Part shown: piece by piece, positions 25,594 to 33,526 of the stretch
Numbering within the stretch: the stretch's first letter is position 1
Layout of the letters: each line of letters begins with the position of its first letter
Assembly: GCA_017415995.1 (NCBI GenBank)
Contig: JAFQDN010000035.1
Coordinates: 1-44,185 of the forward strand
DNA length: 44,185 nucleotides
From: Akkermansia sp.
Lineage (GTDB): Bacteria; Verrucomicrobiota; Verrucomicrobiia; Verrucomicrobiales; Akkermansiaceae
Direction of reading: 5' to 3'
Notes under the pieces: model-generated
What the model was told of the DNA's origin: nothing
Seen by the model: the letters and a program-made list of their open reading frames with translations, nothing else
Databases searched by the model: none
Position numbers and translations under genes: made by a program

Positions 25594-26691
25594 ATGCGTC
25601 ATGCTATGAATCCCGCCGGCATGACGACAAATCACCCCCAACATTCAACAGACAGGCAAGAGACAACGACGGATAACGCTTGCACTCTTGAAAGCGCGGC
25701 ATTAATTGCTTACGATGAGCGGCCCAGCGACATAACTTCCCTGCTAAACCTCTTGCAAAAGATATTCCGGGCCGGCATGTCCTGCATGCAGAGGGAACAT
25801 ACGGACCGGGCAAGTTTTCGGCAAACGGCTCAGGCAAGCCTACATGCCAGAAGCCACCGTCGTCCGAGCACTATCCGGGACCTCCGCTCATACATCAACA
25901 GAATACTCAACTATGCTGAGTGGGCTGATGTAAACATACGAGACATCACGCGCAAGCAATGCAAAGACTTGCTCTACAATCATTTTCGCTTCAGCGGCCA
26001 TGTATTTAACAAAGCCAAAGCCATCCTGCACAGTATTTTTACTTACGCACAACAGCAAAATTGGTGTGAGAGTAACCCCGTATACGGGTTTGAAAACCTA
26101 CCCATCACGGAAAGAACCATCACCCCACTTACCATCAAACAGATTCAATCCTTACTGAAAGCCTCTGCCAGCCATAATGATTTGCACTGCATGCAAGCGC
26201 CGATACGTTTAATGTTGTGGTGCGGAATCCGCCCGGAAGAAGTCCGCCGATTGCACTGGTCTGACATCGACCGACGAGAAAACGTTGTATATGTGGACAG
26301 CCGAGCCAGCAAAACAGGAGGAGCACGTGCCGTCCCCTTACGAGGAGGCGCCCTCGAACTCAAAAAGTTCAACAGCAACAGTGAAGAGCTTATTGCTCCC
26401 GCAAATTGGATAAAACTTTGGAGAAAACTCAGGATAAAGGCAGGTTTGTATCCCTGGCAGCAAGATGTATTACGCCACACATTTGCCAGCATGCACCTCA
26501 AATACTTCCACAATCCCGGACTTTTGCAGGAGGAAATGGGGCACCGAGACTACACCCTGCTGCGCACGCGCTACCTGAATATGCGCAATATCTCAGCGTA
26601 CTCAGCAAGAGTATTTTTCTCCGCAGACCAGTGGGAGCAAAACGTATGCCGCGAAAGAAGATTGACGAGCTCCGCAGCTCATGTAAAATAA
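25594..26691 (+). CDS. Tyrosine recombinase / phage-type integrase
   Basis: The 365-residue protein has an N-terminal SAM-like DNA-binding domain (about 95-155) and a tyrosine-recombinase catalytic domain. Active-site residues are Arg213 in CGIRPEEVRRLHW, Arg294 in DVLRHTF, His317 in MGHRD and nucleophile Tyr327 in TRYLN. The first His of the usual HxxR box is Asp291. It is not a clear XerC/XerD match, as the N-terminus is about 90 residues longer. The gene begins 3 nt after the pseudouridine synthase stop and has no attachment repeats or cargo around it. It therefore looks like a resident operon gene rather than an island integrase. ATGs at 25606 and 25621 are alternative starts. Confidence 0.82.
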   Translation: MRHAMNPAGMTTNHPQHSTDRQETTTDNACTLESAALIAYDERPSDITSLLNLLQKIFRAGMSCMQREHTDRASFRQTAQASLHARSHRRPSTIRDLRSYINRILNYAEWADVNIRDITRKQCKDLLYNHFRFSGHVFNKAKAILHSIFTYAQQQNWCESNPVYGFENLPITERTITPLTIKQIQSLLKASASHNDLHCMQAPIRLMLWCGIRPEEVRRLHWSDIDRRENVVYVDSRASKTGGARAVPLRGGALELKKFNSNSEELIAPANWIKLWRKLRIKAGLYPWQQDVLRHTFASMHLKYFHNPGLLQEEMGHRDYTLLRTRYLNMRNISAYSARVFFSADQWEQNVCRERRLTSSAAHVK

Positions 26692-26705
26692 GGACAGGTA
26701 TCAAT

Positions 26706-28550
26706 ATGAACAATACACATCAATTTCAAACAGAAGTTCGGCAGCTGCTCGACATCGTTATTCACGCTTTCTACAGTGATCGCGAGGTTTTTGTGCGAGA
26801 GCTCATCTCCAATGCCTCGGACGCATTGGAAAAACTGCGACTCAAGCAACTGCAACTCACCCAAACGTACATCTATGAACCAGAGCGCGAGCTGCGTATT
26901 TCCATCACCACGGATGAGGAAGCCCACACCCTTACCATTGCGGATTCCGGCATCGGCATGACTCGTGAGGAAGTCGTCGAGTACCTCGGCACCATTGCGC
27001 ACTCCGGCACCAAAAAGTTCTTGGAAGCCATGAAGGAAAGCCAAAGCGGGCCGCAGGACCTCATCGGGCAATTCGGAGTCGGTTTCTACAGCGCTTTCAT
27101 GGCAGCCAATGAGGTAGAGGTTACAACACGCTCATGGCAGGCGGATGCGACTCCCGTCAAATGGGTAAGTGATGGGCAGGAAGGATATACACTGGAAGAC
27201 GCCCCCGCCGACACCCCACGCGGCACCAGCATTCTCATCCGCCTCAAGGATGATGCTCAAAACTTCTCCAAACCGGAGCACCTGCGTTACATCGTAGGCA
27301 AATACAGCAACTTCGTAGGCTTCCCCATTGATTGTAACGGTGAGCACATCAACACCGTACAGGCCATTTGGATGAAGAACAAGAAGGACGTAACCCCGGA
27401 AGAGTACGAGGAGTTCTACAAATTCATCGGGCACACTGAGAGTAGCCCCCTCACCTACATGCACTTCAGCGCAGATGCCCCCATCGTGCTCAACTCCGTG
27501 CTGTACGTACCGGAGGAAAACCCGGAGGTCATGGGATTCGGGCGCTGTGAGCCGAATGTTTCCCTGTACTGCCACAAGGTGCTCATTGACAGCAAGCCGG
27601 ACAACTTGTTGCCGGAGTGGCTCCGTTTCCTTACCGGCGTAGTGGACAGCGAGGACCTTCCTCTGAACATCTCCCGCGAAATGTTGCAGGACAATTCCCT
27701 GCTGCGCCGCATCTCCGGCATTATTACCAAGCGCTTTATCAAGCATTTGGAGACCCTCGCCAAAGATGATTGCGACAAATACGAAACCTTCTGGCAAAAA
27801 TACAGCCGTTTTATCAAAGAGGGCATCGTCACCTCTTGGGAACATAAGGAAGCCCTCGGCAAACTCATCCGCTTTGAGTCCACTTTTACAGAGGCCGGCA
27901 AGCTGACGTCATTTGCTGACTACATCGGCCGCATGAAGGAAAACCAGAAGGACATTTATGTTCTCTTCGGGGCTTCCCGCGCCCAGTTGGAGCACAGCCC
28001 GTACTTGGACGCTCTCACGGCCCGTGGCTTTGAAGTTTGCTTCTTCACGGACGGTGGTGACCAATTTGTGGTGGAAAGCCTGATGAAGGTGGACGACAAG
28101 GAGATTAAATCCATTGACCGCGCCAATTTGGATCTTCCTCCGTTAGAGGATAACCCGGACACCCCCGGCTTAGATGAAGAACGAGCAAAAGGCCTTACAG
28201 AGTGGGTAAGTTCCAACTTCTCAGACTTCAGCAAGGTAACAACGGGCAACCGCGTAAGCTCCGCTCCCGCCATTGCGTTGCAAGGTGAAAATGACCTCTC
28301 CCCTGAGGTGAAAGCCTATCTGAAAGCCATGGGACAGGAAGTCCCGGAAAGCCACCCTGAGATTTCCTTTAACCCGCACAGCCCCATTGTACAAAAACTC
28401 GATGAGCTGCGCACGGAAAACGAGGAGTTGGCCACTCTGCTGGCCGGACAAATCATCAACACCGCCCTACTGCGCGCCGGCATGCTTGATGACCCCGCCA
28501 AACTCGCTGATAATTCGCAAGCACTTCTCGAAAAGCTGCTCAGCAAATAA
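26706..28550 (+). CDS. htpG: Chaperone protein HtpG (Hsp90)
   Basis: HtpG is the bacterial Hsp90, an ATP-driven dimeric chaperone of the cytoplasm. The 614-residue product shows the GHKL ATPase motifs RELISNASDALEKLR, DSGIGMTREE and GQFGVGFYSAFM in the first 125 residues, a middle domain with PLNISREMLQ, and a C-terminal dimerisation region. The frame is open further upstream, but ATG 26706 begins NNTHQFQTEVRQLLDIV, the true family N-terminus, and AAGGACAGG lies about 10 nt before it. It follows the recombinase gene by 14 nt; with ClpC and McsA upstream this makes a protein-quality-control neighbourhood. Confidence 0.95.
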   Translation: MNNTHQFQTEVRQLLDIVIHAFYSDREVFVRELISNASDALEKLRLKQLQLTQTYIYEPERELRISITTDEEAHTLTIADSGIGMTREEVVEYLGTIAHSGTKKFLEAMKESQSGPQDLIGQFGVGFYSAFMAANEVEVTTRSWQADATPVKWVSDGQEGYTLEDAPADTPRGTSILIRLKDDAQNFSKPEHLRYIVGKYSNFVGFPIDCNGEHINTVQAIWMKNKKDVTPEEYEEFYKFIGHTESSPLTYMHFSADAPIVLNSVLYVPEENPEVMGFGRCEPNVSLYCHKVLIDSKPDNLLPEWLRFLTGVVDSEDLPLNISREMLQDNSLLRRISGIITKRFIKHLETLAKDDCDKYETFWQKYSRFIKEGIVTSWEHKEALGKLIRFESTFTEAGKLTSFADYIGRMKENQKDIYVLFGASRAQLEHSPYLDALTARGFEVCFFTDGGDQFVVESLMKVDDKEIKSIDRANLDLPPLEDNPDTPGLDEERAKGLTEWVSSNFSDFSKVTTGNRVSSAPAIALQGENDLSPEVKAYLKAMGQEVPESHPEISFNPHSPIVQKLDELRTENEELATLLAGQIINTALLRAGMLDDPAKLADNSQALLEKLLSK

Positions 28551-28574
28551 CGCAGCATTCTCTTAACCTTTCAG

Positions 28575-28611
28575 CACCCGCCCTGCTTCCCGGCTCGGCG
28601 GGTGTTTTTTT
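28575..28611 (+). terminator. Rho-independent terminator after htpG
   Basis: Stem CACCCGCC (28575-28582) with GGCGGGTG (28597-28604), a 14-nt loop, then seven T residues. Confidence 0.88.
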
Positions 28612-28633
28612 GTCCCGTATTCGGCACGAGAAT

Positions 28634-28668
28634 TCAAAAAGCTCCGAGTTTTTCAACCCGGAGCTTTC
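28634..28668 (-). terminator. Terminator of the tRNA unit
   Basis: Reading the minus strand, AAAGCTCCG pairs with CGGAGCTTT around a 12-nt loop (28659-28667 with 28638-28646), followed by T residues. It lies directly downstream of tRNA-Glu and converges on the htpG terminator. Confidence 0.8.
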
Positions 28669-28672
28669 AGAG

Positions 28673-28744
28673 CATCCCCACGCGGATTCGAACCGCGGTT
28701 CTATGACTGAGAATCATATGTCCTGACCCCTAGACGATGGGGAC
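28673..28744 (-). tRNA. tRNA-Glu(CTC)
   Basis: The minus strand folds into a full cloverleaf: acceptor GTCCCCA with TGGGGAT, D arm GTCTAGGGGTCAGGAC, anticodon stem TATGA/TCATA with loop TTCTCAG (anticodon CTC), and T arm GCGGTTCGAATCCGC. Discriminator is G. The 3' CCA is not encoded. Confidence 0.95.
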
Positions 28745-28764
28745 ATGCTTTCCTCTTTCGAGAA

Positions 28765-28837
28765 TACGCGAACCGGGACTCGAACCCGGGACCAATAGAT
28801 TAAAAGTCTACTGCTCTACCAACTGAGCTATTCGCGC
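28765..28837 (-). tRNA. tRNA-Lys(TTT)
   Basis: The minus strand gives acceptor GCGCGAA with TTCGCGT, D arm GCTCAGTTGGTAGAGC, anticodon stem GTAGA/TCTAT with loop CTTTTAA (anticodon TTT), and T arm CCGGGTTCGAGTCCCGG. Discriminator is A and CCA is not encoded. It is 20 nt upstream of tRNA-Glu and shares its promoter. Confidence 0.96.
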
Positions 28838-28865
28838 ACTGTTTGCTGTGTAACACAGCACGGCA

Positions 28866-28894
28866 ATAGTAACGATTTTTCCGCCGAAAGTCAA
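28866..28894 (-). promoter_or_regulatory. Promoter of the tRNA-Lys/tRNA-Glu unit
   Basis: Minus strand TTGACT (28894-28889), 17-nt spacer, TACTAT (28871-28866), followed about 28 nt later by the tRNA-Lys 5' end. Confidence 0.75.
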
Positions 28895-28975
28895 GCACAA
28901 ATTTCAAAAAAAGCAAAATATCTTTTCAACCATGAAAAAAAGGGCATAAAATGACACAGTTGCACATTTTCTTGC

Positions 28976-29004
28976 TTGCCACAGAGACTCAGGGAAAGTA
29001 AAAT
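28976..29004 (+). promoter_or_regulatory. Promoter of the PpiD-like gene
   Basis: TTGCCA (28976-28981), 17-nt spacer, TAAAAT (28999-29004). The transcript would start near 29011 with a leader of about 40 nt to ATG 29052. Confidence 0.65.
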
Positions 29005-29051
29005 AGGCGCGTCAACGCGTACACACGCATAAGCCACAGAAAAAGAAAGCC

Positions 29052-30746
29052 ATGACATTCCTCGAATTCATCCGTAAGAATCTGATAATCGCCGTAATAG
29101 TTATTGTCGGCATTCTGGTAGGTCTGATTATGATGGACTACGGTGACTCCGGCAGCGCATTCTCCCGCGAGTACCGAGTAGAGATAAACGGGACCAAATA
29201 CAACGCACAGGACACAGCATCCCTCGGCTATAACGGCAGAGGATATTTGGAATCACTGGCACGTATGTCCAACAATGCCGCCATGGAGATGTGCCGCAAA
29301 AATGCGGATGCAGATGGGGACGGCAAGCTCAATGAGCAAGAGGAAATGATGTACCGAATTCAGGTGGCCTACCTGTTCTCTATGCCGACCTCTGCTTACA
29401 TGAAGCCGCAGTATCTGCTTAGCCTCTGGATGGAAACAGGCGTCATGAAGAACAGCCCGGAGGAAAACCTGGCCGTCAATCGACTCCTGATAAGAGAGGA
29501 AGCAAAGGCATTGGGCATCAAGCCCTCCCGCGAGCAAATTGATGAATACATCAAGACCTTACCCGCGTTCCAAAAGAACGGCGCTTTCAATCTGGAGGCA
29601 TACAAGACCATTGTACACTACCGCAACGGACAAGCAGATAACACAAGCGAGCAAGCCTTCCGCGACTTGGTATCCGACATGATTCTGTGGGACACGCTGT
29701 ACTCCATCCACACCTCCGGAGTAACGGATGTGGCAGAGGCTGCAAGCAAAATCAACGCAGCTCGCGAGCAGGTACTTAAAGGCGTTTCCGCTTGGTTACC
29801 CCTCAGTGCCGTACAGCAGCCTGCCGACCCCACGGCAGAAGAAGTCAAGGCATACTGGGAGCTTAACAAAGACAAATACCAATCCGAAGAGACCCGTGGC
29901 ATCACCCTTATCACCCTGATACCGGGAGAGGGCATGAACGAAGAGCAGCTGTATGCCATTGCCGCGGAAATCCGAGATTCCCTCACAGCATCCCCCAATG
30001 CGGATCCGGAGGCTATCATCAACACCGCCATTCAGAACAACGAAGTTACCTCTGCCCCCTTCAGCTACGAGAAGAAGACCCTGCCGGCATGCAGCCTGGC
30101 CACAGCTCCGCAGGAACTGGAGACCATCATCTCCGTCGGAGGCACGGCAACTCCGCTCAAGCAAATTGCGTTCTCTACGGACTTGACCGCTAAGGGTAGC
30201 AGCCGTTACAGCAACTTCAACCTCACGGACAACAAACGCTTCGTCATGCTCCAGGTGGACAGCATTACCCCGGCATCCGCCTTGCCTTTCGAGCAGGCTG
30301 CGGACCTCGCACGCGCGGATTTGATGAGCACCATGAAGACGGCAGCCTTGGATAAAGCTGCAGAAGAGCTTTACAACAAAATCAATGCAGAATTGGCAGC
30401 AGGCAAAGACATGAAAACAGCCTTCGCCGTTGCGGAAGCAGCGGGGGCACAGGTTACAGAGTTCGGGCCCAAGAGCATTGCAGAAGCAGCTGACGGCACC
30501 AAGGGCATCTACGAGTCGGATTTGCGCCGTACCCCCACCGGCAAACTGGCAGATGTTGCCAAAACAACAGAAGGTGTTGCCATCACCGGCATTACGGAAC
30601 GCGTAGTTAATACGGACCCGCAGCAGGAAGCCCAGCGCGCTGCGCTCAACAACATGGCCCTGCGCCTGATGCTGATGGAGGAATGGCTGCGCTCTGCCTA
30701 CACCCGCTACAGCGTGGGTGTACCCAAAGCTGACGACGGAGAGTAA
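29052..30746 (+). CDS. PpiD/SurA-like membrane-anchored periplasmic chaperone with an EF-hand loop
   Basis: The 564-residue protein has an N-terminal membrane anchor (about 10-28, IIAVIVIVGILVGLIMM) and a large periplasmic part with a SurA_N-like helical region (NRLLIREEAKALGIKPSREQ). A C-terminal segment resembles PpiD (LPFEQAADLARADLM). A clear parvulin catalytic core was not found, so isomerase activity is doubtful; a folding chaperone role for outer-membrane or secreted proteins is more likely. Residues 86-97, DADGDGKLNEQE, form a textbook EF-hand calcium loop (D86, D88, D90, K92 carbonyl, N94, E97), unusual in this family. It is a single-gene unit with its own promoter and terminator. 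Confidence 0.72.
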   Translation: MTFLEFIRKNLIIAVIVIVGILVGLIMMDYGDSGSAFSREYRVEINGTKYNAQDTASLGYNGRGYLESLARMSNNAAMEMCRKNADADGDGKLNEQEEMMYRIQVAYLFSMPTSAYMKPQYLLSLWMETGVMKNSPEENLAVNRLLIREEAKALGIKPSREQIDEYIKTLPAFQKNGAFNLEAYKTIVHYRNGQADNTSEQAFRDLVSDMILWDTLYSIHTSGVTDVAEAASKINAAREQVLKGVSAWLPLSAVQQPADPTAEEVKAYWELNKDKYQSEETRGITLITLIPGEGMNEEQLYAIAAEIRDSLTASPNADPEAIINTAIQNNEVTSAPFSYEKKTLPACSLATAPQELETIISVGGTATPLKQIAFSTDLTAKGSSRYSNFNLTDNKRFVMLQVDSITPASALPFEQAADLARADLMSTMKTAALDKAAEELYNKINAELAAGKDMKTAFAVAEAAGAQVTEFGPKSIAEAADGTKGIYESDLRRTPTGKLADVAKTTEGVAITGITERVVNTDPQQEAQRAALNNMALRLMLMEEWLRSAYTRYSVGVPKADDGE

Positions 30747-30776
30747 GTTACACCGGCAAAGCTCATAACCACACGG

Positions 30777-30817
30777 GAGCATGAGGCAGTCCAAAAAACA
30801 GACCTCATGCTCTTTTT
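30777..30817 (+). terminator. Rho-independent terminator after the PpiD-like gene
   Basis: Perfect 10-bp stem GAGCATGAGG (30777-30786) with CCTCATGCTC (30803-30812), a 16-nt loop, then TTTTT. An in-frame ATG at 30807 lies inside the stem and is not the start of the next gene. Confidence 0.88.
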
Positions 30818-30854
30818 ATTGAAAGACATTCCCACTCAAGCCCCCTTAACAACC

Positions 30855-32483
30855 ATGGCAACACTTCCACCCCAAACAAAGTACATTATCGGCAATGAGG
30901 CATGCGAGCGATTCTGCTTCTACGGCATGAAGGCAATCCTCATGGTATACATGACGGATGTTCTGCTCATGAGCAAAAACTCTGCGCAGGAAATCGTCCA
31001 CCTCTTCAACGCCATCATCTACATCCTGCCCTTGCTCGGGGCTTGGATTGCGGATCGCTTCCTCGGGCGTTACAAGACTATTTTATTCATCTCACTCTTC
31101 TACTGCTTGGGCAACGCCGTACTGGCCACGACGGATCTTACCCCGAATATTGAAAGCAAACAGATGATTCTCTTCTGTGGACTGTTCATCATTGCACTGG
31201 GTACCGGCGGCATCAAACCCTGCGTTTCCGCGTTCGTCGGCGACCAAGCCAGCGGATTTGATTCGCAGACGATGACCCGTATCTACTCCGCGTTCTACTG
31301 GTCCATCAACTTCGGGTCATTCTTCGCTATGCTCATCATACCCTTTGTTCGGGACAACTGGGGCTACGGCATTGCCTTTGCCATACCGGGAGTGTTCATG
31401 GCATTATCCACCTTGGTATTCTGGTTAGGGCGGCGCACCTACCGCCACAAAGAACCCTCGCAGCCGGAGTTTCTGAGCATCCTCTTCAGCCGACTGTTCA
31501 AAGGCGCTAAGCACGCATGCAACGTGTATGGAGGTCAAAAAGTGGCAGCTACTACATCCTCAGCTATCAGAATAGCAGCCTTCATCGTTATTGCTCCCAT
31601 CATCGTAGCACTTGCCGTAATGGCACACAACGGAGCCTCGGATTTAGCACTCCTCTCCGGACTGAACGCAACACAAGCCAAACTGTGCGCCTTACTGGCA
31701 GTGCTGTTGTATGTTATTGCCATTACGTTGGCAGGGCTTAAACTGGCAGCCACGTTCAGGGTGCGCAACTTCTTCGGTACCGTGGGCAGCATGATTTTTA
31801 CCAAGCGAGAAATCACGCAAAGCCTGTACAACAGTGATGAGCTCAAGGGCGCACGTAACATGATACGCATTCTCATCACCTTCCTGCTCGTCATCCCCTT
31901 CTGGAGCCTTTTTGACCAAACGGCCTCCAGCTGGCTGGTGCAGGGTAAGAATATGCAAATGCTTTCCTTCAACTTGTTCGGACTGGATGTCAACTTCGGG
32001 GCGGAACAGATGCAAAGCCTTAACCCCCTGCTCGTCATGGTACTCATACCGATGCTTACCCTGCTGGTATACCCGTACATCGGCAAGTGGGGCAAGCCGC
32101 TCACGCGTATGGGCATCGGCATTGTCCTGGCGGGTGTATCCTTCGGCATTGTTGCTATCTTGCAAAGCGTGCTGGACACCGGGGTAGAGCTTTCCATACT
32201 CTGGCAAAGCATTCCGTATCTTCTGCTGACTATTGCAGAGATTCTGGTAAGCACCACGGGATTGGAGTATGCATACACCGCAGCCGGAGAAAAGCTCAAG
32301 AGCACGGTATCCAGCTTCTGGTCCCTGACGATTGCCTTGGGCAACGTGCTGGTTATCTGCATTACCTCCGTTATCGACGGTGCCAGCACCTTCGCCTTCA
32401 TCATCTATGGTGCACTCAGCGTTTTAGTCGGGCTTATTTTCATGTTCGTTACCGGCCTGAAAGCCATGAAACCCGAGGCATGA
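30855..32483 (+). CDS. POT/PTR family proton-dependent peptide transporter
   Basis: The 542-residue inner-membrane protein has the POT signature EACERFCFYGMKAILMVYM (ExxERFxYY motif) in helix 1, the GTGGIKPCVSAFVGDQ motif near helix 5, and about 14 hydrophobic segments. POT carriers import di- and tripeptides with protons. ATG 30855 is preferred over an upstream ATG at 30807 because the latter sits in the terminator, and MATLPPQTKYIIGNEACERF is a normal POT start. The stop overlaps the start of the NUDIX gene (ATGA). Confidence 0.92.
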   Translation: MATLPPQTKYIIGNEACERFCFYGMKAILMVYMTDVLLMSKNSAQEIVHLFNAIIYILPLLGAWIADRFLGRYKTILFISLFYCLGNAVLATTDLTPNIESKQMILFCGLFIIALGTGGIKPCVSAFVGDQASGFDSQTMTRIYSAFYWSINFGSFFAMLIIPFVRDNWGYGIAFAIPGVFMALSTLVFWLGRRTYRHKEPSQPEFLSILFSRLFKGAKHACNVYGGQKVAATTSSAIRIAAFIVIAPIIVALAVMAHNGASDLALLSGLNATQAKLCALLAVLLYVIAITLAGLKLAATFRVRNFFGTVGSMIFTKREITQSLYNSDELKGARNMIRILITFLLVIPFWSLFDQTASSWLVQGKNMQMLSFNLFGLDVNFGAEQMQSLNPLLVMVLIPMLTLLVYPYIGKWGKPLTRMGIGIVLAGVSFGIVAILQSVLDTGVELSILWQSIPYLLLTIAEILVSTTGLEYAYTAAGEKLKSTVSSFWSLTIALGNVLVICITSVIDGASTFAFIIYGALSVLVGLIFMFVTGLKAMKPEA

Positions 32484-33055
32484 TTTCCCCTGCACCACAG
32501 CTCCCGCAAGATGAACGCAGGCCTCTCTGCGAGCAACTTCTGCGTTATCTTTCCGCTCACCCGGAAAATAAAGATAACGCAGAACGCCTGCTGCGTTTTG
32601 TTCTGAACACGCCGGACTGCTTCCGACGCAGCCATACGGAGGGACACATCACCGGCTCTGCGTGGTTACTGAACCCCGCCGGGGACAAAGCACTGCTTAC
32701 CCTGCACCGCAAATTACGCATTTGGGTACAACCCGGAGGCCATGCCGATGGCGATGCAGACATATTGCGAGTTGCCCTGAAAGAGGCGTATGAAGAAAGC
32801 GGAATCAGCGGATTGGTACCTCTGAGTCCCGAGATTTATGATGTAGACATCCATACCATACCGGCACGCCCTGCAAGCGGAGACCCGGAACACCTGCATT
32901 ATGATGTACGCTACTTGGTGCGAGCCCCTCATGAAAATTACACCATATCCGATGAATCCGATGACCTCGGGTGGTTCTCTCGGGAACAAATAGACACTCT
33001 CACTCCGCCTGCAGATGCAGCTACTAAGAGGTTGGCTGCCCTCTGGCATCTCTGA
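32480..33055 (+). CDS. NUDIX hydrolase
   Basis: The 191-residue protein contains a Nudix box, GGHADGDADILRVALKEAYEESGI, around residues 84-107. The catalytic helix KEAYEESG is intact, with the KE in place of RE; the first Glu of the canonical GX5E is Ala. NUDIX enzymes hydrolyse nucleoside diphosphates linked to other moieties; the substrate is not evident. The frame is open far upstream inside the POT gene, but the ATG at 32480, overlapping the POT stop, gives a normal length. It shares a transcript with the peptide transporter. Confidence 0.85.
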   Translation: MISPAPQLPQDERRPLCEQLLRYLSAHPENKDNAERLLRFVLNTPDCFRRSHTEGHITGSAWLLNPAGDKALLTLHRKLRIWVQPGGHADGDADILRVALKEAYEESGISGLVPLSPEIYDVDIHTIPARPASGDPEHLHYDVRYLVRAPHENYTISDESDDLGWFSREQIDTLTPPADAATKRLAALWHL

Positions 33056-33127
33056 AAATAAGCAGGACAGTGCACAAATACAACAATGTGACGCAAAACT
33101 TGCTTGACGTATCCAACATAATAACGC

Positions 33128-33526
33128 ATGATAGCTGATGTGAAAATTCTCTCAATAACCAGTACCTGTCTGATTGCGGGCTCTGCCGTCTTGTCGGTTT
33201 CCTGCAACCAGGAGGAGTCGGAACAGTTCTACACCCAAAAAGTGCTCGAACATAACGAAGCGCTCAGGCAGGAAATCGCCAGACACAAAAGAGACATCAA
33301 AACTGCCGGAGAGGCTAACCCTCAAAAATTAGAGGAAACGCTCACCGCGCTCAAAGCTGAGCTTGAGGCTGTAAAAAAACAGCACGGAGATGTCATTGAA
33401 ACCAGCATCTCGCGCCGCAAAGAGCTCTCCTCTCTTACCCTGAAGAGAGCAGATTTGCAAGCCACTCTTGCAGAGCTGCGCGACATCTTTGAAGAAGAAA
33501 TCAAAACAGCCCGTAACAGCAAATGA
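33128..33526 (+). CDS. Putative coiled-coil lipoprotein
   Basis: The 132-residue product has a hydrophobic N-terminus ending in VLSVSC (Cys26). It could be a lipobox, although position -3 is Ser instead of Leu. The rest is a charged coiled coil (about 40-128) such as LEETLTALKAELEAVKKQHG. I do not recognise a family. Its stop overlaps the start of the following membrane coiled-coil gene (ATGA), so the two proteins are made together and may interact. The AT-rich leader has TAATAA 4 nt before the ATG. Confidence 0.65.
   Translation: MIADVKILSITSTCLIAGSAVLSVSCNQEESEQFYTQKVLEHNEALRQEIARHKRDIKTAGEANPQKLEETLTALKAELEAVKKQHGDVIETSISRRKELSSLTLKRADLQATLAELRDIFEEEIKTARNSK

Noticed and set aside
26406..26705. 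Upstream extension of htpG
   Set aside because: It overlaps the recombinase gene and lacks similarity to Hsp90, which starts at 26706 with its own ribosome binding site.
25594..28837. Genomic island formed by the tyrosine recombinase and the tRNA genes as attachment site
   Set aside because: The recombinase is embedded in a housekeeping operon, htpG lies between it and the tRNAs, and no direct repeat of a tRNA 3' end was seen.
32087..32479. N-terminal extension of the NUDIX reading frame
   Set aside because: It would overlap the peptide-transporter gene by almost 400 nt; the ATG at 32480 overlapping the transporter stop gives a normal NUDIX protein.
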